Counted from the first letter of the stretch, positions 34,747-46,430 are shown. The stretch: 64,000 nt of DNA from Isoetes taiwanensis (GCA_021234155.1 JAJEKV010000260.1:184001-248000); one strand, 5' to 3'. Numbers and translations: made by a program. The notes: generated from the sequence alone by a model not told the origin.

Positions 34747-35394
34747 ATGGCGATGGCGAAAGGACGATCGATGCAAGACTGGAAGCTGTTTTTGGAGAGC
34801 GCTGGCGTTGATGCATGCACTCTTCTTCACTATTTGATTGCAGTAACGGATGTTGAAGAGCTGAGACGCAACAAAGAGTGTTTGATTGCGCAATTGATAT
34901 CATCCACCTCAACAGATGTGGAGCCATGCCTCGATTTAGGCCTAGGTGTCCAACAACAATCCAAAGGTTTGCAGAAACAAGTTGTTGTAAAAATGAAAGA
35001 AGAAAAGATAAAACGAAAATTGGAAGAGGAGTACAAGAAAGAGCAGGGCAGAAAGAAAATTCAGAAGCTCGATATGTCTAAGATCCAAGATTCAATCATC
35101 GAGATCCAAGCCCAAAAGAAGCGTGAGATCCAGCCTAAGATCCAAGTCCAACTCGAGAAGAAGCGGAATTTGAACTTGGAATTTGAAAACAAGAAGATGT
35201 TATTCATCAAACAAAAATTGGAAGAGGAGTACAAGAAATAGGAGGTTAAAAAGAGACAACACAAAATTCAGGTGATCCAAGAAGCCTCCAACAAGCAAGA
35301 TCCAAGTCGAGAAGAAGCAGGGAAAGTTGGAGACTATAAGAAAACAATGCGTAAGGGAGATGCAGATGATGCCTCCTCTTTGGGGTGCACCTAG
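34747..35394 (+). pseudogene. Coiled-coil protein with a TFIIS/Med26-like N-terminus, interrupted by TAG
   Basis: ATG 34747 opens 164 codons ending at TAG 35239-35241; the same frame then stays open for 50 more codons to TAG 35392-35394. Residues 8-50 (MQDWKLFLESAGVD...LRRNKECLIAQL) loosely resemble the helical N-terminal domain found in plant TFIIS/Mediator-26-like proteins, which recognise elongation or Mediator partners in the nucleus. That resemblance is from memory and weak. Residues 78-164 are a highly charged Lys/Glu coiled coil. The octapeptide KLEEEYKK occurs twice, encoded by an identical stretch; after the first copy the next codon is GAG, after the second it is TAG. A single G-to-T change therefore explains the stop. 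It has no visible introns, so it could be a retrocopy. Confidence 0.5.
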
Positions 35395-35519
35395 GAAGTT
35401 AAGTTCTACGCTCAAGTCCTTCTAACTCAAATTGGACATGCTTTTCACTTTTGTACATATATTATTCCATTCTTTCCATGTTGGAGAAGAGTTCTCTTCA
35501 TATGTACATACATTGGTTG

Positions 35520-35631
35520 GGGCTTTTCCAACCACAACAATAAATGATGTTATTCTTTCATAAGGGTAAAGGTAAGGGCTTTTCCAACCACAACAATAAA
35601 TGATGTTATTCTTTCATAAGGGTAAAGGTAA
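35520..35631 (+). repeat. Perfect 56-bp tandem duplication
   Basis: Units 35520-35575 and 35576-35631 are identical, beginning GGGCTTTTCCAACCACAACA. It lies in the 3' flank of the coiled-coil ORF. Confidence 0.95.
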
Positions 35632-38600
35632 AGCAACTATATATACTAGAAACATGTGCCTGGTGATGCCGGACGTTATTTGAGTAGGTGTAAAATACTT
35701 TTAGGGTATTGGATACAATATAATAGAATCATCTCTAGTAGATGGAATAGATTGAAAGGCATTTTGCATGATTGCAATTGAAGAGGATGTGTGGAATGGG
35801 ATGGCAATACATTTTGCAGGTGCATAGAGGTGATGGTGTGTGAAATCCACATGGTCACATATTATGAACATATTTGGAGGCCGAGTTCAATCCAACTGAA
35901 AGATGCACAAACCCAATTTAATAAAGGATACACAAAATACATGTTGAATCTAAACTTGGAATCCAACTTTGCTATGGTGAATGCAAGAATATATTATATT
36001 CTTGATTTAATCAACAACGTTTTTTATTGCTATGTGCTAGATAGTATACAATATTTCAAATATAAACGTGTCTAATGTTCCATGTCAACTTCTTCAAACT
36101 CAATATGTTTCAAATATACAATATGTGCCTATATAATGTTCCATGTCAACTTCTTAAAACTGGGTTTGTTGCTAAAAATAAACAATTTAACTTTTTGACC
36201 CACATATCATACAATCTACATGCTATAATTCAATGTATTGATCATCTCAAATAATTTGTTTTAGTGGATGCCACAAAAAGTGGCCCACCAATTTCTACAT
36301 GCAATTTGTGGTAAAAAAAATTCAAAGTGGCATTTTGAGTATTTGTGGTAAAAAAAATTTAGAAGTGGCATTGAGTATGGGATGAACATCATGACCTTAC
36401 AACGTCATTCTAATTAGAGAATATAAGAAATTTATCGCGGCGACCAAGGCCGTCGTGAAGATTTCCCTTTATGGGCTCAATTATAGAAGGGAATTTGTAG
36501 AGGTTCGACTTACTATCAATTTCTACATTAGTGTCAATTCAAAGATTGTGAATGCAAACAATTAGATGTATGTGTTAAATTTACCTTGTTTGTAGTTAAA
36601 TTGGTAACATCCAAGAGCAAATCAAGCTTGTGATTTTCCTATTGAGAATGTTGCAATAACGTTGTTGGGAAATGAAAATATCTGGTACACAGACAAATGA
36701 TTGGATTTATATTTGGCTCAAAGATGTTGCTTAAATACTAACAATTCCAATGCAAAATCTTTCACAACTGCAAGTGTAATAACAAAATATTTTGCTTCCA
36801 AGTTGTCTTCAATGCTATGTACCGACACACATTGTCAAATTCTTTCAACTTGATTGTCTAAACTAAGAGAAGTTGCGGCCGACTTCAAGAAATATTTCAA
36901 AATTTGAAATGAATGATAACCTTGTTTGGACTATTATGCGTCCATGAAGTCCAGTAGTGCCGCCTGAGACTTCTTTAAGCCTTAAGTCCCCTCCCCAAGA
37001 AAATTATGCCATATATATAATGGACATGTGAAGAGAAACATACAATGTCATGCATTGTCATTTCATATTCCATTCCACGTTAATATTTGTATATTGGCGA
37101 TTTTTTTGTTATAGCAAAAATAATATGTCCTATAGATAGTAACAAAGTAGCACCACTATAATTTATACAATGATATATCTTATCCAAATAATCCTAACGA
37201 CGAATATTCCAATTCATTGTAGGGCTATGACTTGACAACAAACAAATAACACTATGGAGCTAGAGCTTTATTTGCTTATACCCAAGGATGCATTGCTAGC
37301 AGCAATAAAGTTTGCTATTAAACATAACTTTGACAATATAATCAAATAAATCAAGTGTCTTGATACTGAGATTATTTGGATGATTTCAATATGGATTTGT
37401 ACGTAACTTGCCTTTGTAATATCATTTATGCAAGTTGCATAACACGCAAGGTGCTTAGCATGGAGTCACTCCATTTTCAAGAATTGCATTGCAAACAATC
37501 TTTTATCCAAGAACGTATGCTAATGCTTTTAAAAGATATTCCAAATCACATAATCCAAAGTTTGGAAGTCCATTGCAGCAACATTCAGCCTCAACCTTAC
37601 CTGAAGATGATGAACTAACATGAGCCTTTGTCTTGCATGATTTTCTTCTGAAACAATATAGAGAAACCCAACCCCTTAAAGAAATGCTAATAGCATCCCC
37701 AACAGCTGTTGCAATAACTTCTTGTTAAAAGAAAGGACATTGAAAGCCAGAATGTTAGAGGAATTGAACCTCCCGATTTGTCAAAACAAACATGCTTTTG
37801 CTACATATGGAAAAATTTATAGAGTGTTGAAATTTAGACCACGGTTTGATCTTGCCAACTTAGCTTTGTAGGAATGCTCAGAAATCTAGCTGGGAAGTCC
37901 AAAAGAAACAATAAATGCCATTTGAGCCGCGTTTATAGTTATAGGCTGTTATTATTCCTCCATATTGGCAGCTTAAAGACAGAAACCTTCATGTGCCATT
38001 AAAAGAAAATAGCAGCTACTTTATATAACCATCACAAATAGTAGGCAACACTTCAGTGGAATATATAGATCTCCAATTAAAAGATGGATATACCATAAGA
38101 CATGACCATAGATTTAGGAAATCTAGAAAAGGCAGAAATATCTTTTGTCACAGGGACATAGGCAATAAGCATAGAGCAGCATATGGTGAAAATGCAAATT
38201 GACTTAACTGAATGGTGATGGCCTTCGTCTGAAGAAGCCTCATCTGAAGAACCCCCTTCAACATGAATGTCCATTTTTACCTACGGGAGCAAACCACATC
38301 TTACAAACTTACACTTTAAATTCGTGAATCTGTGGCTATTCTTCATCGTAGTCTCAAGGCAATCTCAAAGCAGATCAAAGTAGAGGAAGCCCGGCGACTT
38401 AAACAACCACTCTACCCATGAATCGGAGCTCAAAAATTGCAATGAAAAAACATGGATAGCAGGGGAAGCACTCACTTCTTACTGCAGGCCCAAGGTTGTT
38501 GAAGCCTCAACAACACAAAACTCGAGTAGAGAGAGTAAATTCTCTTGTGCTTCGTACGAATCAAACAATGGTGTTAAACAGATAATGGAACTCGTTTTGC

Positions 38601-39492
38601 AAATAGGATCTAACATCAGAACCTTCAAGATACTTCAAAGAAGCAGGTGAAAGTATGCATTGTGCCTCTTTCATCCATAAGGACTCTTGAAACACTCCGT
38701 AGCTCTGTGAAATGCCTGCTTAAATCATATATTTTAGCTATCTTATCCAATTTACTCTACCAGATGATTAAATCAAGCCAAAGGACAAAGAAAACCCACA
38801 GATAATGCAGATTCAATTTTCTCCAATTGGATACTCTTGTTCGAAGCATGACTAACTTTGCTTGCAGCTGCCAATTTTGATTGAACATAATCCATTGTAA
38901 CCTCCTTCCTTGACTTCCCTATGATAGCATATAAACACTATGTACCGTGAATATACACATCATAAACATATGCAAAAAAGACATTTAAATAAAGTTATTT
39001 CACAAAGTAAGAAAAATATTAGGATAGACTTTCACTTTGTTTACTTCAATTGCTGCATAAGACGGTAGCTTTATAGCTATGGACCTTCTGCTGACATCCT
39101 ACTTAGAATTCACACTTCCATTTATAACAGAAGATACTGATGCCTTCTTCTTTAGGGTCAGAAAATCTTCTACAATATTTTTTTCTTCAGCTACCACCAC
39201 TGAATCTTCGACTCTTAGACACTCTTGAGTCTTGCATTCACAATTTTCTACAATCTATATGCTCTTGGAAAATTATTTTTGTTTACATGGCATTGAAAAA
39301 AGGCATGGTACAACAGGGAAGATATACAATTATTTAGAAATTTAAATAATAGATGGAAGGAGGGATTTGGCACGTTTGGTATGAAATGGCAAAGAATCAA
39401 ATAATGAGTACACATTTATGAGAAGAAAACTGGTGAAAGCCATTAGGCTGAAGAATTACTGAATCCGGCAACCTGCAAATTCGCAACTAATG
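35632..39492. other. Long gene-poor spacer
   Basis: About 3.9 kb of AT-rich DNA without a supported gene. It contains the second class C palindrome (36436-36457). The left part of this stretch may be the 3' flank of the phosphomevalonate kinase exon, which is transcribed leftward. Confidence 0.5.
36436..36457. repeat. GC-rich palindrome, class C, copy 2
   Basis: CGCGGCGA-CCAAGG-CCGTCGTG with the same AAGAAATTTAT left flank as the copy at 29297. Differences between the copies are mostly C/T and G/A at CpG positions, as expected from decay of methylated CpG. Confidence 0.6.
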
Positions 39493-39723
39493 CTATATTC
39501 TGAGAAAATTTAGATTAGAGCAAATATCCCTGGGGTCACCAGCTTCTTCCCTCACCCCTTGTGGGTCTTCTCTAACAGGAAGAGCGAACACACCTCTTAG
39601 ACTCCACTCTTTCTCCACAGAAGCCAAAGCTCTGGATCGAATAGTAATGACAAAGACCGCATCAAACCCTCCAGCCCCAGGAACCCCAACAAATATCACT
39701 CCATTCAGGTCCATAGTGGCATC
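39493..39723 (-). CDS. PMK: Phosphomevalonate kinase, last exon
   Basis: Phosphomevalonate kinase (GHMP kinase family) phosphorylates 5-phosphomevalonate in the mevalonate pathway to isoprenoids. This exon runs from a 3' splice site (CATCACAG|GATGCC) at 39723 to TAG at 39493: 76 codons plus stop, phase 0. It contains the glycine-rich C-terminal GHMP motif GVPGAGGFDAVF and the plant-type VREDPQGVREEAGDPRD end. ALASVEKEW matches the usual region between them. No upstream PMK exon was found between here and the transposase at 42 kb. So the gene has very long introns, is interrupted by inserted repeats, or is a captured single exon. The exon itself looks intact. Identification is from remembered family sequence, with high confidence. 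Confidence 0.8.
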   Translation of the reverse strand, partial: DATMDLNGVIFVGVPGAGGFDAVFVITIRSRALASVEKEWSLRGVFALPVREDPQGVREEAGDPRDICSNLNFLRI

Positions 39724-40068
39724 CTGTGATGTGGTCTGAATATCTAGCATAATAACAGGGAGTTTCCCTTGTATTTTTGTACCTTTTTCCCTATGGTTTT
39801 CATATGATTGTTTGTTGTATTTCATGGGATATACTAATGCGTATATCTAGAGTGCGCATACGCTCTAATAAAGTTTCATCATCCCTTGAACATGCAATAT
39901 TTTGATATTTTAGGGTTCTCTACTTCTATATTCCTAAGAAACTATTGTTTCTTTTACATGCAAGGAGATCGAGGACCATGAGATTAGGGTAGTGAAGAAG
40001 CGGCCGCATCCAGAAGCAGAAGTGCTTTGCTAGATATTTACGGCCATAGCTGCAGAGGGTTGCTTCCC
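39724..40068. other. Probable PMK intron
   Basis: Directly upstream (minus strand) of the PMK exon. No exon is seen in it. Confidence 0.35.
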
Positions 40069-40240
40069 CTATTTTTTTGTGAGCGCAGGTGTGCAGACGA
40101 CCATGTAGGGCCTACAACAAATTATGGCTTCTTCAGAAAATTGCTGCTCATCCTTTCCTTCAATGGCAAGCTCAAATCTGACAATGGACTCCATTATTTC
40201 GACCAGATCAGGATCAGAAGGAAGATCTGGCGGAATCAAA
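40069..40240 (-). CDS. Open coding-like stretch of unknown function
   Basis: On the minus strand an open frame of about 50 codons reads PSDPDLVEIMESIVRFELAI and continues with charged residues to a Lys-Lys end and TAG at 40069. Its acidic/hydrophobic periodicity looks coding. I recognise no family and it does not match remembered PMK exons. It could be the end of another gene or an exon fragment. Confidence 0.25.
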
Positions 40241-40433
40241 GTAAAGAATTGCAGATATGGTGTTTAAATTACGTGGGCAGCGGTGGGTTAAGACAACAAC
40301 CTTTTATCTGAAACAGAGTAGAGAATAAGAATTGTTAAAAACAGAATAAGAAGGCAAACAGAGCGGATTTCATTCTGCACCTACAATGATTTGCCTTTGC
40401 ATTTGTTTTACAAACAACGGTGTAGACTTTGTT

Positions 40434-40681
40434 ATGGCGACTTTTCTGAAAAGGCATCTAGCTTCTGACGTTTTTCCCATTTTTCCTTCAAAAGTTTGTG
40501 AGGCAAAGGGTTATAACCAAAAACTTTCTAGGTGCAAACAAAATTCATTGGCAATGCCATTCACATATCAATTTGGTTGGCCGTGGTCGGCCTATTCATG
40601 GAGCTACTAGGTTTTTGTACTCAGAAAATAGTAACAGCAGGAGGATTGGGAACTATTCTTTTGAGCTTAGCAGGACGTGAG
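40434..40681 (+). CDS. Candidate small membrane-protein exons
   Basis: A 150-bp exon, 40532-40681, is bounded by TTTCTAG| and GAG|GTACTT. It encodes exactly 50 codons with a strong hydrophobic segment ([18 protein letters not shown]) and a glycine-rich second one ([14 protein letters not shown]). Twenty codons starting [18 protein letters not shown] precede it (40434-40493). The gap between them is only 38 bp, short for a plant intron, so the link is uncertain. A further hydrophobic stretch (about 41348-41470) may be a later exon. I do not recognise the family. Confidence 0.35.
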
Positions 40682-42039
40682 GTACTTCTTGTTTGTTGTA
40701 GCTTTCTTTCTGTTTGAATATTATTGATACGAAGAGCATAAGTTAGACCTGACATACAATTTGTGCAATCCTTACCTTGTGGCAGCATGGAGCATGCAAA
40801 ATAGAAGGTTGGATTTGAAATTGCCTTTGCATGGGCCTTCGCTTTCTGCTTTTACACAATCACCCTGGTGAATTTATGGAAGTGGTGAAAAAGGATTGAA
40901 GACAACAGAAAGTGGTTTGAGATTTGGTCTGATATCTAAGGTGACCCAGGAAGCTCAAAAGCACGATGCCACGGAGATGAATCTCTTCTCAGTAAGTATC
41001 CAATATCTAGTATCCATGATGTGGGTGTGAGGCTCAAAAGCAAGGTGCCAGAACCGTCTTCAGAGTGTTGTAGACTGAAGTTTTATAGGCGGACTTCTCT
41101 AGCCGGAATTTGTGAGATGCAACAATCATTTATTAATGTGTGCTCTGGCTTTTCTAGCTGGAAGGCAATAATGGCAGTGAAAATGCTGTTGTGAGCTATA
41201 GAGACTTGCTCCCTGTAAATTTCTGTTATAGTATTCAATCAGTATGATATAGTATAAAGCAAGAGGGCAAGTAGCCATAAACCATTAACAAAATTATTGT
41301 TATTCCATTAGCTTGGCCAGTCTCTGAGGTACTAAAAATGAATCCAGGTGGTACTAGCATATTGTTATTTGATTGTTGTTGGATTGGGATTCACAGCTCT
41401 ACAATTCCATTTATTTATTGGCAACATATGCAATTTACTAATGCTATTTCCTCTGAATTTTTTGCAGCAACAAGTTCTGAAGAAACAACAAGTTCTAAAG
41501 GAGATGGTACTGCATTTTCTTCTATGCAGAGCTGAATATGTATGCTTGTGTGCTCCCATGAACTTTTAGTTAGAGCTTTTCTGCCTGCTATTTTGCAGTA
41601 TCATTAACTAGTTTTTCCTTATTTCAATGTAGGAGCAGCAGCACTGGCACTTGTAACCTAAGCTTTTGCGATGCAAGCTCCCAGTCTAGGACTTCTCTAA
41701 ATAGGGCTTTTGGGAATATATTTTCACCTATCGCCCTTCTATAGCTGGCCCTTCTATCTTCACAAAGCAGAAGCCATTTACCCATTTTTGGTGTCAAACC
41801 CTTCATACAGACCGTTTATAAGTGTCATTGCATGTTGTACTGTATCTTTATACGGTTTCAAGGTAGGTCAATGTTGAACATAGTAGTTTTAATAAAAGAG
41901 TGTTTACAAGAGTGACCTTAAAGGTGAAGAGAGCAGTCCCTTATGAAGTGATGCTATATGATAGCGGCTCATATCCGCTGGAAATTCAGTCCATGAGCAA
42001 TGTCTTGAGATACGTGGATCAAAAGAAGAGAGTAAATAA
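40682..42039. other. Spacer, possible introns of the membrane-protein candidate
   Basis: No other gene is supported. A repeated CAACAAGTTCT...GAAGAAACAACAAGTTCT stretch lies at 41468-41500. Confidence 0.35.
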
Positions 42040-45000
42040 CCATCATTCAATTAAATTGGGATTATGTCTTGATTTTGGGACAAATTTTATATTGCAAGTT
42101 TTTTAGTAACTTGATCAAAGTCACTATACGTTAACATATAATCACACACCTTAATATAAATTCACACCTTGACTTCAAATTACAAAATCCATATATCATG
42201 AAACTCAAGTAGTACACAACTTTTATTAACCGTGATTGATACATAGTAACTGTTTTTCATTTTTCCACCAGCATCCCCAAGGATATGAGAACCTTATTCC
42301 TTACATCACGAGGTATTGTAACTCACCGCTTTTACTAGGAATAGTTTTTGGAGTCCACGAGTACAATACGGTTTCAATGTCTAGCCAAAGATCAGGATCA
42401 CTAGGATTTCTCCTCCACCTCTTTGTCCAACAATCTGAATATCTTTCTTTATCGATGACATTACTCAACCGATGTCTTGGACATCACCATTCCACAGCAC
42501 CTTATTGAAGTTAACATCACCTTCTTCTTTGCAAATATCCGAGATAGTGTATCCCAACCACACTGGATAAGTCTCTAGATCTGCTGGTTTTACTACAAGA
42601 AATTGGTGGCACTCCACGTCAGTAGAAGGTTCATAACAATCCATGCCTAGATATTTTGGCCTATCCTTCTTAGGACCAACATAGTGTTTATCGATTGAGG
42701 AGGAGCATATGCCTTCACAATGCTACTAATGGTACCATCATCTTCGTCACACAAAGCTAATGTTTTCCACTTACGTTTAGGGAACCACCCTTCTTTCGGC
42801 TCTTATGAGGATGTGTCTACCTCATCCAACAAGTTGATCACCTTCTTCCAATAATCTATCAATGCACGATTAGTCTCATCCGGAATTAGTTTGCCAATGC
42901 TTAATGTAGCCATTGATGCCATCCTTAGTCAATCCCAATTGCTTGACTTCTTGATTGGTTTTAGAGCTTTTGGTTGACGGGAGGTATCATAGGCTTGCCA
43001 TTTGCATCCCCTCGCCAAATTTCTGCCCCACCTCTCCACTTCTCCTCCGAAGGTCTCATTTTCCATTGCATGATTGGAATCCCTTCTCTCACCCAAAAAA
43101 GTGAATTGAAGAGGTCTAGAATGACCTTCCATGTAGAGAGCATAACCATCCACAAAACTCTTCCAATCAGGCACTTCTTCTATGATAGATCCTATAGGAG
43201 ATGGATTTCTACATCCATGAAATATTTCCAATAGCACGGGAAAGTTGGTAAGCTATCTGTTGTCTCAATACATGACTATATTTTCCAAACAATACGTCCA
43301 CATCCTCATGAGTATGTCGGGCATTAGGAACCCCAAATTGACTCTTTCAAAAATACCCACGGTACATTAAGTAGGATAGGAAAGAAAACATCCACCTATT
43401 CTTATTTTGACCAGCACAATTATCTAGTTGCAAGAGGAGCTTTACGGGCAGATCTCGAGGGTTTAGCACGAGATGTTGAAGCTCCAACATGTTCATTAGG
43501 TCCATTCCTCCTAAACCTTGCCTTTGCTAAACTTTTCAATACTATAGGGGTTCCATCCAACAATGCACTATGTAGTGCCTGGCTAGCTGTAGGATCCCGG
43601 AGGTGACCATTGTAACCCTTCTCATAGTTTCTTAAAAACCTCATGATACTCCCAATGTGAAAATCACGGACCATCACTCCACAACTCTAAACTGAAATGG
43701 CCATAGTAGGTGCGAGGGCGCCCATGCAATATTGCCCCGATCATTGAAATGCAGAAGGGTATGATCTTCCACATGACTTAGGAATGTACTTGAATTGTGG
43801 AAGGCAAGTCTTCTGTTGGTCCATTTTATCATGTATAATACATAAATAGTTATTAGGTTCCATTGCAGATAAGGTCCTCCACATCCAATAAGTTGATCTA
43901 CATGATAGTTGATCATCATATGGTCCTTCATATGTTCCCTTATCTTTGCCCTTTGACTTGGTTGCCGGTCTTATCTAGTGTCTCCTTCAAACTTAGCACA
44001 TAAATTGCACTTGGCAAAGTTGTTTGAAGTTGCTATGGTCACATGCTTGAAATGCTTATTCCATAGCCTACTAAAACTGGGCTGGGATATAGAGGCCACT
44101 CCAAATTCCCGAAGCAATGCATTTATTTCCTCTAATATGCTCTTCTGGGTACAATGGGATGACAATCTCTTTTTAACAACAACTCTACCCTGTTCATCCT
44201 TCTTACTCTTATGTGGCATGTTTTACGCATTGAAATCCACATATCTTTCAAATATTTCCTTTGCGGCTATAGTTCTTGAGGTAGGCCTTACCGGGCCCGG
44301 TGTTCCCATGCAATGCAATTTTACTACCATTTTCATGTCTCTTTTTGCCGGTTGTGCCAAGAAGAGGTTGGAATTCCATGTATAGCCATCCATGCTTTTT
44401 GAACATATCCACTTTCCATTCAATGGGAATCTTTTCTTCTTTGATCTTTCATCTGAATTGCATATCCAAATATGGTGTACATGAAATTCCTCCTGCTATC
44501 ACACTTATGTTCCTGATATGTAGCTCTTGCCACCATCTCCTCTATTGTGAACATTCTAATACAAGAGGCCCAACAACATTCACTTCCTCTAAGTTCATGG
44601 GGCTTGGAGAACAATCATAATCGACTTGCATCTTTTGGTGGGATAATGTTTGAAAGTTGGAAGTGGCCTCTTGCTACACTGTGTGAACATTATTGACAAT
44701 GGTTCTACATCTATAGGAAACATGTAGTTCCCCTCCAGTTGAATACTGTCCCTAGGCCATGGAACAATAGTTGGAACCTCTAGTTGCTTCACACAAGCAA
44801 GGCATTCTTGTTTGCCTGAAACCCTTTTCCTTCCAATTGTCATATAATTTTGAGATTGCCACACCTAACTTTGTCCTCCCTAATCTTTCATCATTCACTT
44901 TGCATTGATAGGATCTTCTAGAACAATAATCCCTTCTCGTCTTTGCCTCTCATTTGCATGCATGCAGGATCTTGACCTTTTTGTTTTTCCAATCGACCCG

Positions 45001-45270
45001 AGTATAAAGTACAATTTCCTTTCCTTTGGCATCATCCTTTTCATTTCTGGTCTTTTCCTTTCCTTTGCCATCATCTTTGTCATCTTCATCCTTTTCATTT
45101 CTGGTCTTTTCCTTTCCTTTCCCATCATCTTTGTCATCTTCATTAGTTGGGGATTTTTCCTTGCCTTGATCACCATCATTGGGGGCTTTGGGGGATTTAG
45201 CATTTTGCATGCCATTGACCTAAAATGCATAAAACCTATTAGTAAGTTAGCATATCCAAATAACATGTTC
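42040..45270 (-). pseudogene. Transposase with DUF7869-like C-terminal domain, longest copy
   Basis: Read from right to left. It starts with a hydrophilic Lys/Glu/Asp-rich N-terminus (45210-44950) that includes an 18-residue tandem repeat encoded by two 54-bp units (45038-45145). Next comes a cysteine-containing region (NNFAKCNLCAKFEGD, about 43980-44060), then the core: LLLQLDNCAGQNKNR (about 43400-43440), a following hydrophobic segment, and HTHEDVDVLF (about 43285-43318). The tryptophan-rich C-terminus ends near 42240. The Asp-Asn and His-Thr-His-Glu-Asp-x-Asp motifs are where acidic catalytic residues of a cut-and-paste transposase would be expected; their pattern is conserved in a large plant and oomycete family known to me as DUF7869-containing. 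Multiple frameshifts make this copy dead. The 3' flank (about 42040-42110) is also shared with the arm-1 copies, giving three copies in the window. Confidence 0.7.
45038..45145 (-). repeat. 54-bp in-frame tandem duplication in the transposase N-terminus
   Basis: Two adjacent 54-bp units (45038-45091 and 45092-45145), one substitution apart near their middles, encode an 18-residue Lys/Glu/Asp-rich repeat. Confidence 0.85.
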
Positions 45271-45289
45271 TTAAATGAGAGTTAACCTT

Positions 45290-45730
45290 AATAATAACCT
45301 TAATAACCTATAATAAGTTAATCTATAATAATAATAAGTTAACCTATAATATATTAACCTATAATAACCTTAAATGTTGTAACCTTAGAAACAACTTTAA
45401 AGGTTATTATAGGTTAGCAGTTTTAAGGTTAGAAGCTTATTATAGGTTATTATAGGTTAGAAGTTTTAAGGTTAGAAGGTTATTATAGGTTTAAAAGTTC
45501 TAAGGTTAGAAGAAGTAAGTTTACAACTTTTAAGGTTAGAAGTTTTAAGGTTAAAACTTCTAACCTTAAATAAATATAACCTTAAAACTTCTAAAACTTA
45601 AAATTTCTAAATTCAAATTCATAAACTTTTAAACTTATAACCTTATCTATTAACTTAGAAATATTAACCTTAACTAATGACCTTAACTTATAAACCTTAA
45701 AACTATTAACCTTAAATCTTATAACTTATA
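45290..45730. repeat. Degenerate TAACCTTA / TTATAGGTTA repeat tract
   Basis: About 440 bp built from shuffled units related to AACCTTAAT and TATAGGTTA on both strands, inverting in the middle around 45380. Not a canonical plant telomere repeat (CCCTAAA). It lies directly 5' of the transposase gene and could be its subterminal or terminal region. Confidence 0.7.
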
Positions 45731-45737
45731 ATCCTTG

Positions 45738-45783
45738 TAATAAATTTTCGCGGCCGTTATTATGGCGCGGTACGAATTTTTTA
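45738..45783. repeat. GC-rich imperfect palindrome in AT-rich DNA
   Basis: AAATTTTCGCGGCCG on the left and GGCGCGGTACGAATTTT on the right flank a TTATTAT centre. It resembles the class C palindromes (AAATTTATCGCGGCGGCC). Confidence 0.4.
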
Positions 45784-45840
45784 AAGCAGTTATTATTTCC
45801 AGTTTACAATCCCTTTCCAACTTTTCGAACTTCTCTTCTG

Positions 45841-46430
45841 GTGCGCTTTCGATCTTCTCTTTCGATCTGGTGCTTTCGATCTTCTCTTTCGATCTGGTGC
45901 TTTCGATCTAGTGAGCTATCTGCTTTCGAGCTTTTCCGGCTATCTGTTTTCGAGCTTTTCGGCTCCACAATCTCTGTGGCTTTTCTGGCGCTTTCGAGCT
46001 TTTCGGCTCATCTCTGTGGCTTTTCGGCTTCTACAATCTACTCCTTTTGGTTTTTCGGCTCAAAGATTTTTCGGCTCAAAGGTTTCTACAAAGCTTTCGG
46101 CTCTAAGGTTTCAAATCTCTACAATCTCTCTGGCTTTTTGGCTTCGGCTTGGAATAACCAAAATCTTTCTGGCTTTTTGGTTTTGTGTTAAAGGTTCTCG
46201 GCTTCTCGGTTTCCAAATTATCTGCTATTGCTTCTTCTCGGCTTCTTAAGGCTCAAATCATCTGCTATTGGCTTCTTCTCGGTTTCTTAAGGCTCAAATC
46301 ATCTGCTATTGGCTTCTTCTCGGCTCAAATCAACCAGGTTAGTATTTCCTGTTCTTTACTTAAAGTCTGTTATCTTATTCTTGTTTTTATTCTAGTATTT
46401 GAAAGTTCTGTTCTATCTGCTTTATCTGTT
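45841..46430 (+). repeat. Pyrimidine-rich repeat region
   Basis: A 27-bp unit (GCTTTCGATCTTCTCTTTCG...) is repeated in tandem at 45845-45900. It is followed by many TTTCGGCT/CTTTTCGGCT variants, then 2.6 copies of a 41-bp unit (ATCTGCTATTGGCTTCTTCT...) at 46221-46328. The long Ser/Phe/Leu open frames here are a consequence of this simple composition, not a gene. Confidence 0.8.

Noticed and set aside
42236-42508. Plus-strand open frame rich in Leu and Ser
   Set aside because: It is the antisense of the transposase tryptophan-rich C-terminus.
44895-45285. Two further long frames (Lys/Met-rich on minus, Phe/Ile-rich on plus) over the transposase N-terminus
   Set aside because: They are shadows of the 54-bp repeat; the Lys/Glu/Asp-rich minus frame fits the position and composition of a transposase N-terminus best.
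45290-45730. Telomeric or interstitial telomere repeat
   Set aside because: The units are related to TAACCTTA and TATAGGTTA, not to CCCTAAA, and they vary too much.
45841-46250. Ser/Phe/Leu-rich open frames of over 110 codons
   Set aside because: The DNA is a set of tandem and simple pyrimidine-rich repeats; the peptides are a direct translation of the repeat unit in two frames.
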